DNA of 64,000 nt from Paenibacillus assamensis DSM 18201 (GTDB taxonomy: Bacteria > Bacillota > Bacilli > Paenibacillales > Paenibacillaceae). Made by a program: the position numbers and the translations under genes. Positions 8,792 through 16,591 of this stretch are shown here, one piece after another. Under the pieces are notes generated by a model. That model was not told the DNA's origin, made no database searches, and saw nothing but the letters and a program-made list of their open reading frames with translations. The stretch's first letter is position 1. The number at the start of each line of letters is the position of its first letter. Location: assembly GCF_000422445.1 (NCBI RefSeq), contig NZ_KE383840.1:1-64000 (forward strand), written 5' to 3'.

Positions 8792-9813
8792 GCGATCTCC
8801 ACCCCGCCTTCACTCGCTTGCCGTGCACGGACTTGATCCAGTGCTTCCTTGCCAAAAAATTTGGCAATCCATTGATCATCATAAACGGTCTCTAAATATC
8901 GCTCCCCTCTATCAGGAAGTATCAATGCACAGGTAGAACCTGGAGCTATTCGTTCCTGAACCTTCTCCAGAGCAGCGACCATACCACCCGAAGAACCTCC
9001 AACAAGAATGGATTCCAAGCGAGCAAGGCGTCTACACCCAATAATGCATTCCAGATCGTCAACCTCTACAATGTCATCGATTCCGTCTTCGGGGCATAGC
9101 GCAGGCCTCACAGCCGCACCAAGTCCTGGAAGCAAACGACGCTGCTTCGGTCTATTACTGCCAAATATCGAGCTGCCAAGAGCATCAACCGCAATAACCT
9201 TAGTTGCAAGTCGATTAGCGCGAATGTATTCAATACAGCCACGAATCGTGCCGCAGGTGCTTACTCCGCAAAGTAAATAGTCTATTCGCGGTAAGTCAGC
9301 GGCAATCTCCGCCATCGTCGTCTGCTGATGAGAAAGTGGATTATTCATGTTGCCATATTGATTGGGCCAAAATGCATTGGGAAGTTTACGCAGCCAATGG
9401 CGCACTCTGGCCAAGCGAGCAGGCAAATATTCACCTGTCGCTGGATCTGGCTCACGAACGAGATCGATACGAGCGCCATAAGCACGCAAGATGCGTATAT
9501 TTGTTAACGTCGTACGCGGATCAACGACACAAATGAACGTACATCCAATCAAGTTACAAATTTGCGCCAAGCCAATCGCAAGATTACCCGAACTTGATTC
9601 TACAACTACTGACCCTGGTCGAAGCTTACCTTCACGCAAAGCCTCTTGCAGCATCACTTTGGCTGGGCGATCCTTTATACTTCCGCCTGGATTCAGCATT
9701 TCCAACTTTACATACGCATCGAATGAAGCATGTTTGAACAAGCGCTGCAGCTTAACCACTGGCGTATTACCAATGACCGTCATCATATGCGCATGAGCGC
9801 TCACACTTACCAC
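8788..9813 (-). CDS. sbnA: SbnA-like PLP-dependent N-(2-amino-2-carboxyethyl)-glutamate synthase
   Basis: This fold-type II PLP enzyme of the cysteine-synthase family has about 341 residues. The PLP lysine lies in NPGGSIKDRPA (about residue 47), the substrate loop is ESSSGNLAIGLA, the phosphate-binding loop is GVSTCGTIRGC, and GGSSGG precedes the C-terminal part. ESSSGNLA and the partner sbnB point to SbnA, which joins O-phospho-L-serine and L-glutamate, rather than to CysK. Start is uncertain: the open frame begins at GTG (9813), but a GTG at 9804 is better spaced from AAGAAGGG, and tandem ATGs follow at residues 10-11. It sits 23 bp after the ligase gene and overlaps sbnB by 4 bp. Confidence 0.86.
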   Translation of the reverse strand: MVSVSAHAHMMTVIGNTPVVKLQRLFKHASFDAYVKLEMLNPGGSIKDRPAKVMLQEALREGKLRPGSVVVESSSGNLAIGLAQICNLIGCTFICVVDPRTTLTNIRILRAYGARIDLVREPDPATGEYLPARLARVRHWLRKLPNAFWPNQYGNMNNPLSHQQTTMAEIAADLPRIDYLLCGVSTCGTIRGCIEYIRANRLATKVIAVDALGSSIFGSNRPKQRRLLPGLGAAVRPALCPEDGIDDIVEVDDLECIIGCRRLARLESILVGGSSGGMVAALEKVQERIAPGSTCALILPDRGERYLETVYDDQWIAKFFGKEALDQVRARQASEGGVEIA

Positions 9814-9836
9814 ACCCTTCTTTTTGACTGCAACTC

Positions 9837-11099
9837 TTATTCTTGAACGTACAGCTTCTTCTGCTTCACCGCTTGATGGTTTAGACTTGGTACTGCATTC
9901 GGATCTTGTAAATTCACGAGATGCACATTCATGTCCTCTAAAATACCAGAATCAATCATTTGTCCAATTTCGGGAATAGCCTCATGCAAGCTCATGCGAA
10001 TCTTCTGATAAAGGACGTTGTCGATAGGCTGTGGACTGTCGATATACACATGAAGCTGGTTATGCTCTACGATGACGCGCACATCTGCCTGTTTCACATG
10101 TTGGAATACGGCATCCTCAATGTCGTATAAGCTAATTTTTTCACCATGTTTCAATTCAGGGCCAATCCGTTTCACGATAGCTTCAAATGTCGTTACCTGC
10201 CGCCCATCTATACGCGCTGAACGGAGATCGCGTACGACATCATAGGTCACATAGCGCAGGACAGGGAATCGTCTACGGACGAATGAGGTTAGAACAAGAA
10301 CTTGTTCTCCTGCTGGCAAATGTATATCAGGTAGCCCTACTTCCGCAGGAGAAACACCTTCCGCGGTAATCCCCTCCATCATGACATAGCGTCCAATAGC
10401 TGCATCATAATAAGCCATCGTACCAACCTCGATGCTGCCATACGTATCTTTTACATCGTCAGCAGAAATACCGAATACATCTGCCATCCGCTTCCGCCAC
10501 GCTGGAGCTGCTACTTCTCCTACTAGAATGACAATTTGAATCCCCCAATCAAAGCCAGCAGGTGCCGCCTTGACGAGACGATCCAAAATGGAAGGCATCG
10601 TATACAATACTTCCGGGCGGTGCTCTGCAATGCAGGCCAGATGCTCTTCTACAGGCTGTTGGAATGGAATTGTCCAGCATTGCATATTTAGCTTCTCGAA
10701 GATTTCCTGCGCCGTAGCAGCCGCATGGCCTGTTCCCATATCACTAAGGGCTCTCTTTAGCCCCCTGCCTTCCAGCAGCTTACCGAACAGCTGCACCTTG
10801 TGCTCAACATACGCCTCCTCATCAGCAGCATCATAACCAATTGCTTTTCTCCTTTTTCCGCTCGTACCCGATGTTCGATAGACATTCCAATTGGGTTCTT
10901 GTACTAACTCTGTCTCGTCGAAATAAGGAAGCAGCCTATCATGTGTGAGCAATGGTAGTTTAGGCCAACTATCGATACACGCTCCCTCCAGCAGAGTCGT
11001 ATACCAAGGGTAAAGCTGTTTTACTTCCTGCAGCTTTGCTGCAACATGCGGGGCGTTTATCTCTACCATTATGGCAACCCTACTTTCAAGATTGTTCAT
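9837..11099 (-). CDS. PaaK/F390-synthetase-like adenylate-forming enzyme
   Basis: This is a stand-alone member of the acyl-adenylate-forming superfamily, close to phenylacetate-CoA ligase and coenzyme F390 synthetase in layout. It shows the ATP-binding loop YRTSGTSGKRRK (about 84-95), the DTYGSIEVG motif (about 220) and RYVTYDVVRD (about 283). The usual downstream hinge motif (GRxDD-type) is altered to KRIGPELKHGEKISLYDIED, so the thioester half-reaction may be changed or lost. It is the first gene of an operon with sbnA and sbnB, so it probably activates a carboxylate for coupling to 2,3-diaminopropionate, or activates the amino acid itself; this is inference. An internal ATG at 11069 (codon 11) has a better spaced GTAGGG site than the first ATG and may be the true start. 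Confidence 0.78.
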   Translation of the reverse strand: MNNLESRVAIMVEINAPHVAAKLQEVKQLYPWYTTLLEGACIDSWPKLPLLTHDRLLPYFDETELVQEPNWNVYRTSGTSGKRRKAIGYDAADEEAYVEHKVQLFGKLLEGRGLKRALSDMGTGHAAATAQEIFEKLNMQCWTIPFQQPVEEHLACIAEHRPEVLYTMPSILDRLVKAAPAGFDWGIQIVILVGEVAAPAWRKRMADVFGISADDVKDTYGSIEVGTMAYYDAAIGRYVMMEGITAEGVSPAEVGLPDIHLPAGEQVLVLTSFVRRRFPVLRYVTYDVVRDLRSARIDGRQVTTFEAIVKRIGPELKHGEKISLYDIEDAVFQHVKQADVRVIVEHNQLHVYIDSPQPIDNVLYQKIRMSLHEAIPEIGQMIDSGILEDMNVHLVNLQDPNAVPSLNHQAVKQKKLYVQE

Positions 11100-11190
11100 A
11101 CTATACTATGCAGAACTTTCGAGCCCGTCTGCCCAATCCTCCTTAACATGACAGGCATAGCTTATATTAAAAAGAGGTGGTGCATAGAAG

Positions 11191-11946
11191 ATGGCTACTA
11201 AAAGTAGACGTATCGCTAGCAAGTGGGTAAAAACAGCTGTACTTGTGCGCAACAAAACCGTACGTCGTGCAATTCCACAGACGATGCTTTACCGAGCTTC
11301 TGCATTGGATAAGCTCCTTAGGCGACATGGCATGGTATATGTAAAGCCTGATCATGGCTCACAAGGAAGAGGCGTTATGCGTGTTCAGCAAAATAATACA
11401 AAAGGCACTTCGTTCTCTGTTCAACGTGGAGACCGAATTCGCTCGGGTCTCACTTGGCGCAAATTAGTTAAAGAGCTCAGACCTTATACTCGCAGCCGTG
11501 TCCATGTCGTACAACAAGGTATCGATTTGCTTCGCTATAACGGACGATTACTAGATATAAGAGCTGTGACGCAAGTTGATCGTAAATGGAATTGGCATTT
11601 TACAGGCATGGTTGCTCGTATTGCTCAACCACGCAAAGCTGTTACAAACGGCAGCCAAGGTGCTGATATTACACCTGTTCCATATGTCTTTACACGCACT
11701 GGTAGATCAATGGATACGTATCATCAACTAGACGCTGATATTCGCCACCTTTGTCTAAAGGGAGCCAAAGTCCTATCTCGCAAATACCCGTTTCTACAAG
11801 AGCTTGGATTCGATATCGCCCTTGATCAAAAGCTTCGCCCATGGATTTTAGAAGTAAATACGAGACCAGATATAAAGCCTTTTAGTAAAATATCCGACCT
11901 GACGATGTATAACCGCATACGACGCTACCGCCGCAATTTTAAATAG
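11191..11946 (+). CDS. YheC/YheD-family ATP-grasp protein
   Basis: This 251-residue protein belongs to the YheC/YheD endospore coat-associated family, an ATP-grasp fold. Visible are the nucleotide-binding lysine strand GMVYVKPDHGSQGRGVMRV, the DIRAVTQVDRKWNWHFTGMVARI strand and the metal-binding end FDIALDQKLRPWILEVNTRPD with the Glu/Asn pair. ATP-grasp enzymes join a carboxylate to an amine through an acyl phosphate. Family members are often 350-450 residues; this one is just the catalytic core, with a very basic N-terminus and Arg-rich tail. The ribosome site is AGAGGTGGTG. It is divergent from the ligase-sbnA-sbnB operon with only 91 bp between starts, so co-regulation is possible. CATAGCTTA near 11155 loosely resembles a late sporulation -10. 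Confidence 0.82.
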   Translation: MATKSRRIASKWVKTAVLVRNKTVRRAIPQTMLYRASALDKLLRRHGMVYVKPDHGSQGRGVMRVQQNNTKGTSFSVQRGDRIRSGLTWRKLVKELRPYTRSRVHVVQQGIDLLRYNGRLLDIRAVTQVDRKWNWHFTGMVARIAQPRKAVTNGSQGADITPVPYVFTRTGRSMDTYHQLDADIRHLCLKGAKVLSRKYPFLQELGFDIALDQKLRPWILEVNTRPDIKPFSKISDLTMYNRIRRYRRNFK

Positions 11947-12043
11947 GTGCATCTAATAGGCTAATAGATTAGTTGCCAGACCAACAGCAAGCTGGTCTAT
12001 CATTACCCTAGTGCTCTGTGACTTTTTCATAGCGCATAAAGGC

Positions 12044-12090
12044 AAAAGGCTTACTCTCCTCAACCTCTTTTGCGGAGCGGTAAGCCTTTT
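12044..12090 (+). terminator. Terminator between the ATP-grasp gene and bioA
   Basis: AAAAGGCTTAC (12044-12054) and GTAAGCCTTTT (12080-12090) form a perfect 11-bp stem, with an inner CTCC/GGAG pairing. The A/T ends allow termination on both strands. Outer segments ATTACCCT/AGGGGTAAT and CTGTGA/TCACAG (about 12002-12104) could extend or compete with the stem. Confidence 0.72.
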
Positions 12091-12145
12091 AGGGGTAATC
12101 ACAGACTACTTTAAAACAACATTTATTTGTACAAATAATCATTAT

Positions 12146-12180
12146 ACGTTAACCTATTTATATTAAAATATAGTTAACAT
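12146..12180. promoter_or_regulatory. BirA-like biotin operator upstream of bioA
   Basis: ACGTTAACC (12146-12154) and AGTTAACAT (12172-12180) form a dyad of GTTAAC cores spaced 17 bp between the 9-mers. This resembles biotin-repressor sites (TTGTAAACC-N14-16-GGTTTACAA type), and it ends 36 bp before the bioA start. The spacer is one base longer than the published range I recall, so the call is an inference supported by position. Confidence 0.6.
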
Positions 12181-12216
12181 ATAGCTATGAATTAGATACT
12201 CCGTTGGGAGGTACTT

Positions 12217-13824
12217 ATGAATTTGAAGCAAAAACAGGAACTGCTCGTTAAGGACAAGCAGTACGTGTGGCATCCATTCACACAAATGAAAGACTATGAA
12301 CATCGAGACCATCTTCTCATCGAGCGTGCCGAAGGTATCTTTTTAATCGATGCGGATGGACGCCGCTATTATGATACTGTGTCCTCGTGGTGGTGCAATG
12401 TGCATGGGCACGGCCATCCAAGAATTAAAGCGGCTATTCAGCGTCAACTGGACGCGTTTGACCATATTATGTTCAGCGGACTAACACACGCACCAGGCAT
12501 TGAACTAGCAGAAAAGTTGGTTGATATTACACCTGAAGGCCTTACTAAGGTGTTCTACTCGGATAATGGCTCAACTGCTGTTGAAGTGGCACTGAAAATG
12601 TCTTTCCAATATTGGCAGCAGATCGGGCAAACGTCGAAGACGAAATTTGTCTATCTCGACGGAAGCTATCACGGCGATACGTTGGGCGCCGTAAGTGTGG
12701 GCGGTGTGGCACTTTATCACGCGCTGTTCAAGCCGCTGCTCTTCCACGCGCACCGCGTTCCGGCCGCAGATTTGAGACAAGCTCAGGGGGCGCGTGCTAA
12801 GGTGACGACAGGACCGGGGCAGGAGCATGGGGCAGCGTCGAAAATTCAAGCCGCACTGCGACAAACTTATGGTAGAGAATCAAAGCTCACGGAGGATAGG
12901 ATACAGGCTGGGGATGCGATGCCGAAACTTGGTACGCATCTCTATCAGGAACGTGATACAGACACGAATCTCGTGCAGGGCATGAGGAAGACAGGCAGAA
13001 GCACAGCGATTGAAGACACTGCTGCCGCGGCTAGGTTGGAAAGCGAGCGCGAAGTAGCCGAGCAGGCGTTAGCCGCGGTGCGCGAGCTGTTTGAGCGTGA
13101 AGGCGACACGATCGCTGGCATCGTCGTGGAGCCGATGCTCATGGGCGCAGGCGGCATGATTATGACGCCGGCTGCGTACATGCAAGGGCTGCGGGAGCTG
13201 TGCACGCAGCATGATGTCCACCTCATCGCTGACGAGGTGGCTACGGGCTTCGGTCGTACAGGCAAGATGTTTGCCTGCGAGCACGCTGAAGTGAGCCCTG
13301 ACATCATGTGCCTGAGCAAAGGGCTTACAGCTGGCGTTATGCCGCTGGCCGTCACCTTATGCACGGATGCTATTTATGCTGCGTTCTATGATGACTACCA
13401 TACGCAGAAGACGTTCTTCCACGGCCACAGCTTCACCGGCAACCCGGTTGCTTGCGCCGTGGCACTTGAAAGCTTGCGCTTGTTCGAGGAAGAGCATGTC
13501 CTCGAACGAGCGCAAGCCTCCGCCATCGCGCTGGCAGCTGCCCTGCGCGACTCTGGCTTAACCGAACTGCCGCACGTCGCTGATGTGCGCCAGCTCGGTC
13601 TTGTCGCGGCGTTCGACCTGTATGTCGATGCCGAACGCCGCGAGCCTTTCCGCCCCGAGCAGCGCATCGGGGCAGCCATTTACCAAGCGGGCTTCGAAGA
13701 GGGACTCATTCTCCGCCCGCTTGGGGACACGCTCTACTTCTGGCTGCCGCTGTGCGTCACGTCAGAAGAGGTGCGCGATATCGTCGCGCGCACTGTGCGT
13801 GTCCTTCGGCGCGTGTTGTCATAA
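12217..13824 (+). CDS. bioA: Adenosylmethionine-8-amino-7-oxononanoate aminotransferase with large insertion
   Basis: BioA converts 7-keto-8-aminopelargonate (KAPA) to 7,8-diaminopelargonate (DAPA), usually with S-adenosylmethionine as amino donor. Family hallmarks are YDTVSSWWCNVHGHGHP, SDNGSTAVEVALKM, DGSYHGDTLGA, DEVATGFGRTGKMFA and the PLP lysine in CLSKGLTAG, plus FFHGHSFTGNP. The protein is 535 residues, about 85 longer than typical BioA; the excess is a low-complexity, charged stretch at about residues 186-275, between the PLP-binding region and the GIVVEPM strand. The frame stays open and both flanks align, so it is an insertion, not a fusion. From about 12620 to the stop the gene is much GC-richer than its surroundings. 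No other bio gene is adjacent. Ribosome site TTGGGAGGTACTT-ATG; a BirA-like dyad precedes it. Confidence 0.9.
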   Translation: MNLKQKQELLVKDKQYVWHPFTQMKDYEHRDHLLIERAEGIFLIDADGRRYYDTVSSWWCNVHGHGHPRIKAAIQRQLDAFDHIMFSGLTHAPGIELAEKLVDITPEGLTKVFYSDNGSTAVEVALKMSFQYWQQIGQTSKTKFVYLDGSYHGDTLGAVSVGGVALYHALFKPLLFHAHRVPAADLRQAQGARAKVTTGPGQEHGAASKIQAALRQTYGRESKLTEDRIQAGDAMPKLGTHLYQERDTDTNLVQGMRKTGRSTAIEDTAAAARLESEREVAEQALAAVRELFEREGDTIAGIVVEPMLMGAGGMIMTPAAYMQGLRELCTQHDVHLIADEVATGFGRTGKMFACEHAEVSPDIMCLSKGLTAGVMPLAVTLCTDAIYAAFYDDYHTQKTFFHGHSFTGNPVACAVALESLRLFEEEHVLERAQASAIALAAALRDSGLTELPHVADVRQLGLVAAFDLYVDAERREPFRPEQRIGAAIYQAGFEEGLILRPLGDTLYFWLPLCVTSEEVRDIVARTVRVLRRVLS

Positions 13825-13849
13825 CGACACCCACACGCCGAACCCAATA

Positions 13850-13943
13850 GCGAGGAGGACTCCTTCACCAATCCGTAAACGGAGCCCTCCTCGCACAACA
13901 AAGAAGCGCCTGTCCTTACCAATCCCAGGACGGGCGCTTCTTT
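13850..13943 (+). terminator. Two tandem terminator hairpins after bioA
   Basis: Hairpin 1: GCGAGGAGGACTCC (13850-13863) with GGAGCCCTCCTCGC (13881-13894), one wobble. Hairpin 2: AAAGAAGCGCC-T-GTCCT (13900-13916) with AGGAC-G-GGCGCTTCTTT (13927-13943), which has the A/T-bounded form of a bidirectional terminator between bioA and the convergent ABC operon. Confidence 0.75.
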
Positions 13944-14043
13944 CACTCACTACCACTTGCTCCTCATTTATATGGCGGCCCAACAGCCCAATATAGCACT
14001 GTAGTCTCCGCTCAGCTAATTTAGTAGTAGTGCGACAAACTAT

Positions 14044-15027
14044 TTAGAAACGAACACGCAGACGGTTAAGTAATTTAATCATTACATAGCCAATAATAAG
14101 TCCAACACCAAATCCGATCCCGTAGCCAATTTTTCCACTGTAATGTTGATGATATACATAAAATCCGAAAAATAACCCGCTGCTTATCGCAAAGCCGATA
14201 ATTAAAATTTTCTCCCATATAGGAACAACAACCCACTTCCCGTTATGTTCAGCATGATTGAAACGATAGTGAACTATCCCTAGTCCAATTGTAACTAGTA
14301 AAACAAACAAGGAATGATAACTGCCATATTGCATATCAAAAAAATAAGTAATTAGCGGATATTGATTATAATTCTGTAGTATTGAAATATCATAAAGATG
14401 AGAGACCGTTCTGAAACTCCATCTTATAAACTCAGGATAATATATTACGATGAACGTAAATGCAATATGCGCTACTAACGAACCGCTAATCGTACCAACA
14501 AACATACCGATTGAATATGCAGACAGGACCACAAGCAGAAGCTTCCCTATATACGTCACATAATCTTCCCACATCATCATAAAGCTGAAATCCAAAGCAA
14601 ATAGCATGACAATATCGAGTAATACATTTATCAATGTAGAAATAACTATACATGTTATACCAATCAATAACTTTGTTATATACATTTGACTACGAGAATA
14701 TGGCAATGAAAAGCTAAGCTCCTGTCTGTGAGCATGTCGTTCTAGACCAAGCTGATAGATAGCCAAAATCAAACTCACTACTATCATCGTAGCTAAAAAG
14801 CTTGATAATAAATCGGTCACCATCCAGAAGCCTGCTGGGTTCTCCTTCAAATCTCTAATGATATGCATCAGTTCCCCATAAGGTTCCCCTGACTGCATTA
14901 TAAAGTAATAACGAATATGCGTATAAGGAAGCGCAAAAAATCCAACGACGAGCATCACAAGCAGCATAAGCCTCGCCTGCCTAAATTCCTTCCACCACAG
15001 TCCTCGATCAAAAAGGTTACGCAGCAT
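14044..15027 (-). CDS. ABC-2 type transporter permease (YtrC/D-like)
   Basis: This integral membrane protein has about eight hydrophobic segments: one near the start (RLMLLVMLVVGFFALPYT), a long loop, then paired helices to the C-terminus (IGYGIGFGVGLIIGYVMI). With the upstream ATPase and GntR regulator it forms a Ytr-like exporter module, a family linked to cell-envelope stress in Bacillus and Staphylococcus; the substrate is unknown. Start choice: the open frame begins at 15066, but GGGAGGTG stands 6 nt before the ATG at 15027, which overlaps the ATPase stop by 11 bp. This suggests translational coupling and gives 327 residues. It is the last gene of the operon. Confidence 0.85.
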   Translation of the reverse strand: MLRNLFDRGLWWKEFRQARLMLLVMLVVGFFALPYTHIRYYFIMQSGEPYGELMHIIRDLKENPAGFWMVTDLLSSFLATMIVVSLILAIYQLGLERHAHRQELSFSLPYSRSQMYITKLLIGITCIVISTLINVLLDIVMLFALDFSFMMMWEDYVTYIGKLLLVVLSAYSIGMFVGTISGSLVAHIAFTFIVIYYPEFIRWSFRTVSHLYDISILQNYNQYPLITYFFDMQYGSYHSLFVLLVTIGLGIVHYRFNHAEHNGKWVVVPIWEKILIIGFAISSGLFFGFYVYHQHYSGKIGYGIGFGVGLIIGYVMIKLLNRLRVRF

Positions 15028-15892
15028 CGCCATCACCTCCCGACTTCCATGTGAACCAATCTTCAAGCGTTAAAGGTAATTCGTCAATGAGCAGTTTACT
15101 GTTATCACTCAGAAGCCCATATAGCTCATCAGATTCCATCAACACTGTATGTACAGGACCAATCTGCTGTAAAACGTGAACGCATGGCTGCTCCAGCATC
15201 TGAGCAGATGCACCATCCGTAAACACAATTTGCAGCTTGCGTACTCGCTGCTGCAATTGTTCTAACGTCCACTGCTCATCGCTCTTACCATCCCGCAGCA
15301 AAATAATTTTGTCCGCTATTCGATCTAGCTCATGGAGCATATGCGTAGAAATGACGATGCTGCTTTCCGGGGTCAGCGCCCCCATAATCAGTGCGAGCAA
15401 TTGCTTCTTAGCAATGACATCTACCCCATTCGTCGGTTCATCCAACAAAATATATCGTGCTCTCGTCGCCAAACCTAACGTTGTACTGAAGAGCATTTTC
15501 ATTCCCTTAGACAGTTTACGCACTTTCTGTCCTTCCCCCAAACCGAATTCCTTAAGCGTGGTCTGGAAAAAATCCATATCGAATTTTGGATAAATCCGTG
15601 CAAACATTCTAGCGCATTCCCCCAGTCCATAGCCATCCAACGCAGTTGGCGCATCTGGGATAAATACGAGATCTCGCTTCACTTCCGGCTTCGCATGAAC
15701 ATCAATGCCATCCAACGTTACTTTTCCGCTATCCGGGGCATATATACCCACTATCGTGCGCAGCATCGTTGTCTTTCCTGTTCCATTCCTTCCAAGCAAT
15801 CCTACGATTTGGCCAGGCTCTACCTCAAAGGATGCACCACTTAGTACCTGCCTGTTGTCGATACGCTTCCCAATTGTTTCAATCCGCAGCAT
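15017..15892 (-). CDS. ABC transporter ATP-binding protein (YtrB-like)
   Basis: This nucleotide-binding subunit of about 291 residues has Walker A GRNGTGKTT, a signature in the form LSKGMKML instead of LSGGQ (common in YtrB/CcmA-type exporters), Walker B YILLDEPTNGVD and the switch His in VISTHMLHEL. The C-terminal 80 residues are an accessory domain. The longest frame starts with a TTG at 15907, but the ATG at 15892 lies 6 nt after GGGGAGGG and is preferred. It overlaps the end of the GntR gene by 14 bp and the permease by 11 bp, so all three are coupled. Confidence 0.88.
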   Translation of the reverse strand: MLRIETIGKRIDNRQVLSGASFEVEPGQIVGLLGRNGTGKTTMLRTIVGIYAPDSGKVTLDGIDVHAKPEVKRDLVFIPDAPTALDGYGLGECARMFARIYPKFDMDFFQTTLKEFGLGEGQKVRKLSKGMKMLFSTTLGLATRARYILLDEPTNGVDVIAKKQLLALIMGALTPESSIVISTHMLHELDRIADKIILLRDGKSDEQWTLEQLQQRVRKLQIVFTDGASAQMLEQPCVHVLQQIGPVHTVLMESDELYGLLSDNSKLLIDELPLTLEDWFTWKSGGDGDAA

Positions 15893-16274
15893 GATAACCC
15901 TCCCCAAGCATATGACTTGCTTCGTCCACCATTTCTCGAAATTGTGCTTTCGTCATACCTAGATGCTTCGCTTCCACCGTTAAACGCTGCAGTTCCTGCC
16001 GAAGTGCTTCGATACGCTCTGCTGCCATTCTAGGAACCGATGGCTCTAATATGAATGTTCCCTTCCCTCTAATCGTCTGGATCACTCCCTGACGTTCAAG
16101 CTCTTGATAAGCTTTGCTTACTGTATTCGGATTAATCAATAACGTAGAGGACAGTTCTCTTACCGAAGGTACTTTGTCTCCAGCCTTCATGATGTCTTTA
16201 GCAACTAGCTCTTTCATTTGCTCTACAATTTGCTCATAAATAGGAGAAGAACTTCGTTGTTGCAGCTGTATCAT
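15879..16274 (-). CDS. GntR-family (YtrA-type) transcriptional regulator
   Basis: This 131-residue regulator has an N-terminal winged helix-turn-helix (SPIYEQIVEQMKELV, GDKVPSVRELSSTLLINPNT, VSKAYQELERQGVIQTIRGK) and a short C-terminal helical part, the YtrA subfamily layout without a large effector domain. Such regulators usually repress their own ABC operon until cell-wall stress. The ATG at 16274 has AAGGAGG 6 nt upstream; the TTG two codons earlier is less likely. The operon's 5' region carries a perfect palindrome that I take as its operator. Confidence 0.9.
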   Translation of the reverse strand: MIQLQQRSSSPIYEQIVEQMKELVAKDIMKAGDKVPSVRELSSTLLINPNTVSKAYQELERQGVIQTIRGKGTFILEPSVPRMAAERIEALRQELQRLTVEAKHLGMTKAQFREMVDEASHMLGEGYHAAD

Positions 16275-16413
16275 GTACAACCTCCTTCCTACTCCATTTC
16301 AATCGATAAAAGTCTTCCATGGGTATGTCACGAGATGATGTATCGTCTACGCCTCTCAGTTATCTGGCCCACTAACAGCGATTTCACTTAAAGCAGAGTA
16401 ACCCGTAAAATAG

Positions 16414-16444
16414 TTAAGTGTATTATTTGATATAGTACACTTAA
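16414..16444. promoter_or_regulatory. Palindromic operator of the GntR-ABC operon
   Basis: TTAAGTGTA (16414-16422) and TACACTTAA (16436-16444) are perfect inverted copies around 13 bp, about 140 bp upstream of the regulator start. A further TACAC follows at 16446-16450. AT-rich -10-like sequences lie within it on the minus strand. The form and place fit an autoregulatory GntR/YtrA operator. Confidence 0.7.
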
Positions 16445-16591
16445 TACACAATAAACTACCACCCTTGAATTGTCAAATTTTTCTCATTTTTGTAACTAAC
16501 TAATCATGAAGTTTTGCATACAACAGCTACTCACTATGATACAATCACCTGTAAAACCGAATCGAACCGTTGAAGGTAAGGAGGAATCGCT

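Noticed and set aside
12945-13364. Minus-strand frame inside bioA
   Set aside because: GC-driven shadow frame; bioA on the plus strand has all family motifs there.
13583-13996. Plus-strand frame overlapping the bioA 3' end and terminators
   Set aside because: It runs through two strong terminator hairpins and overlaps bioA out of frame.
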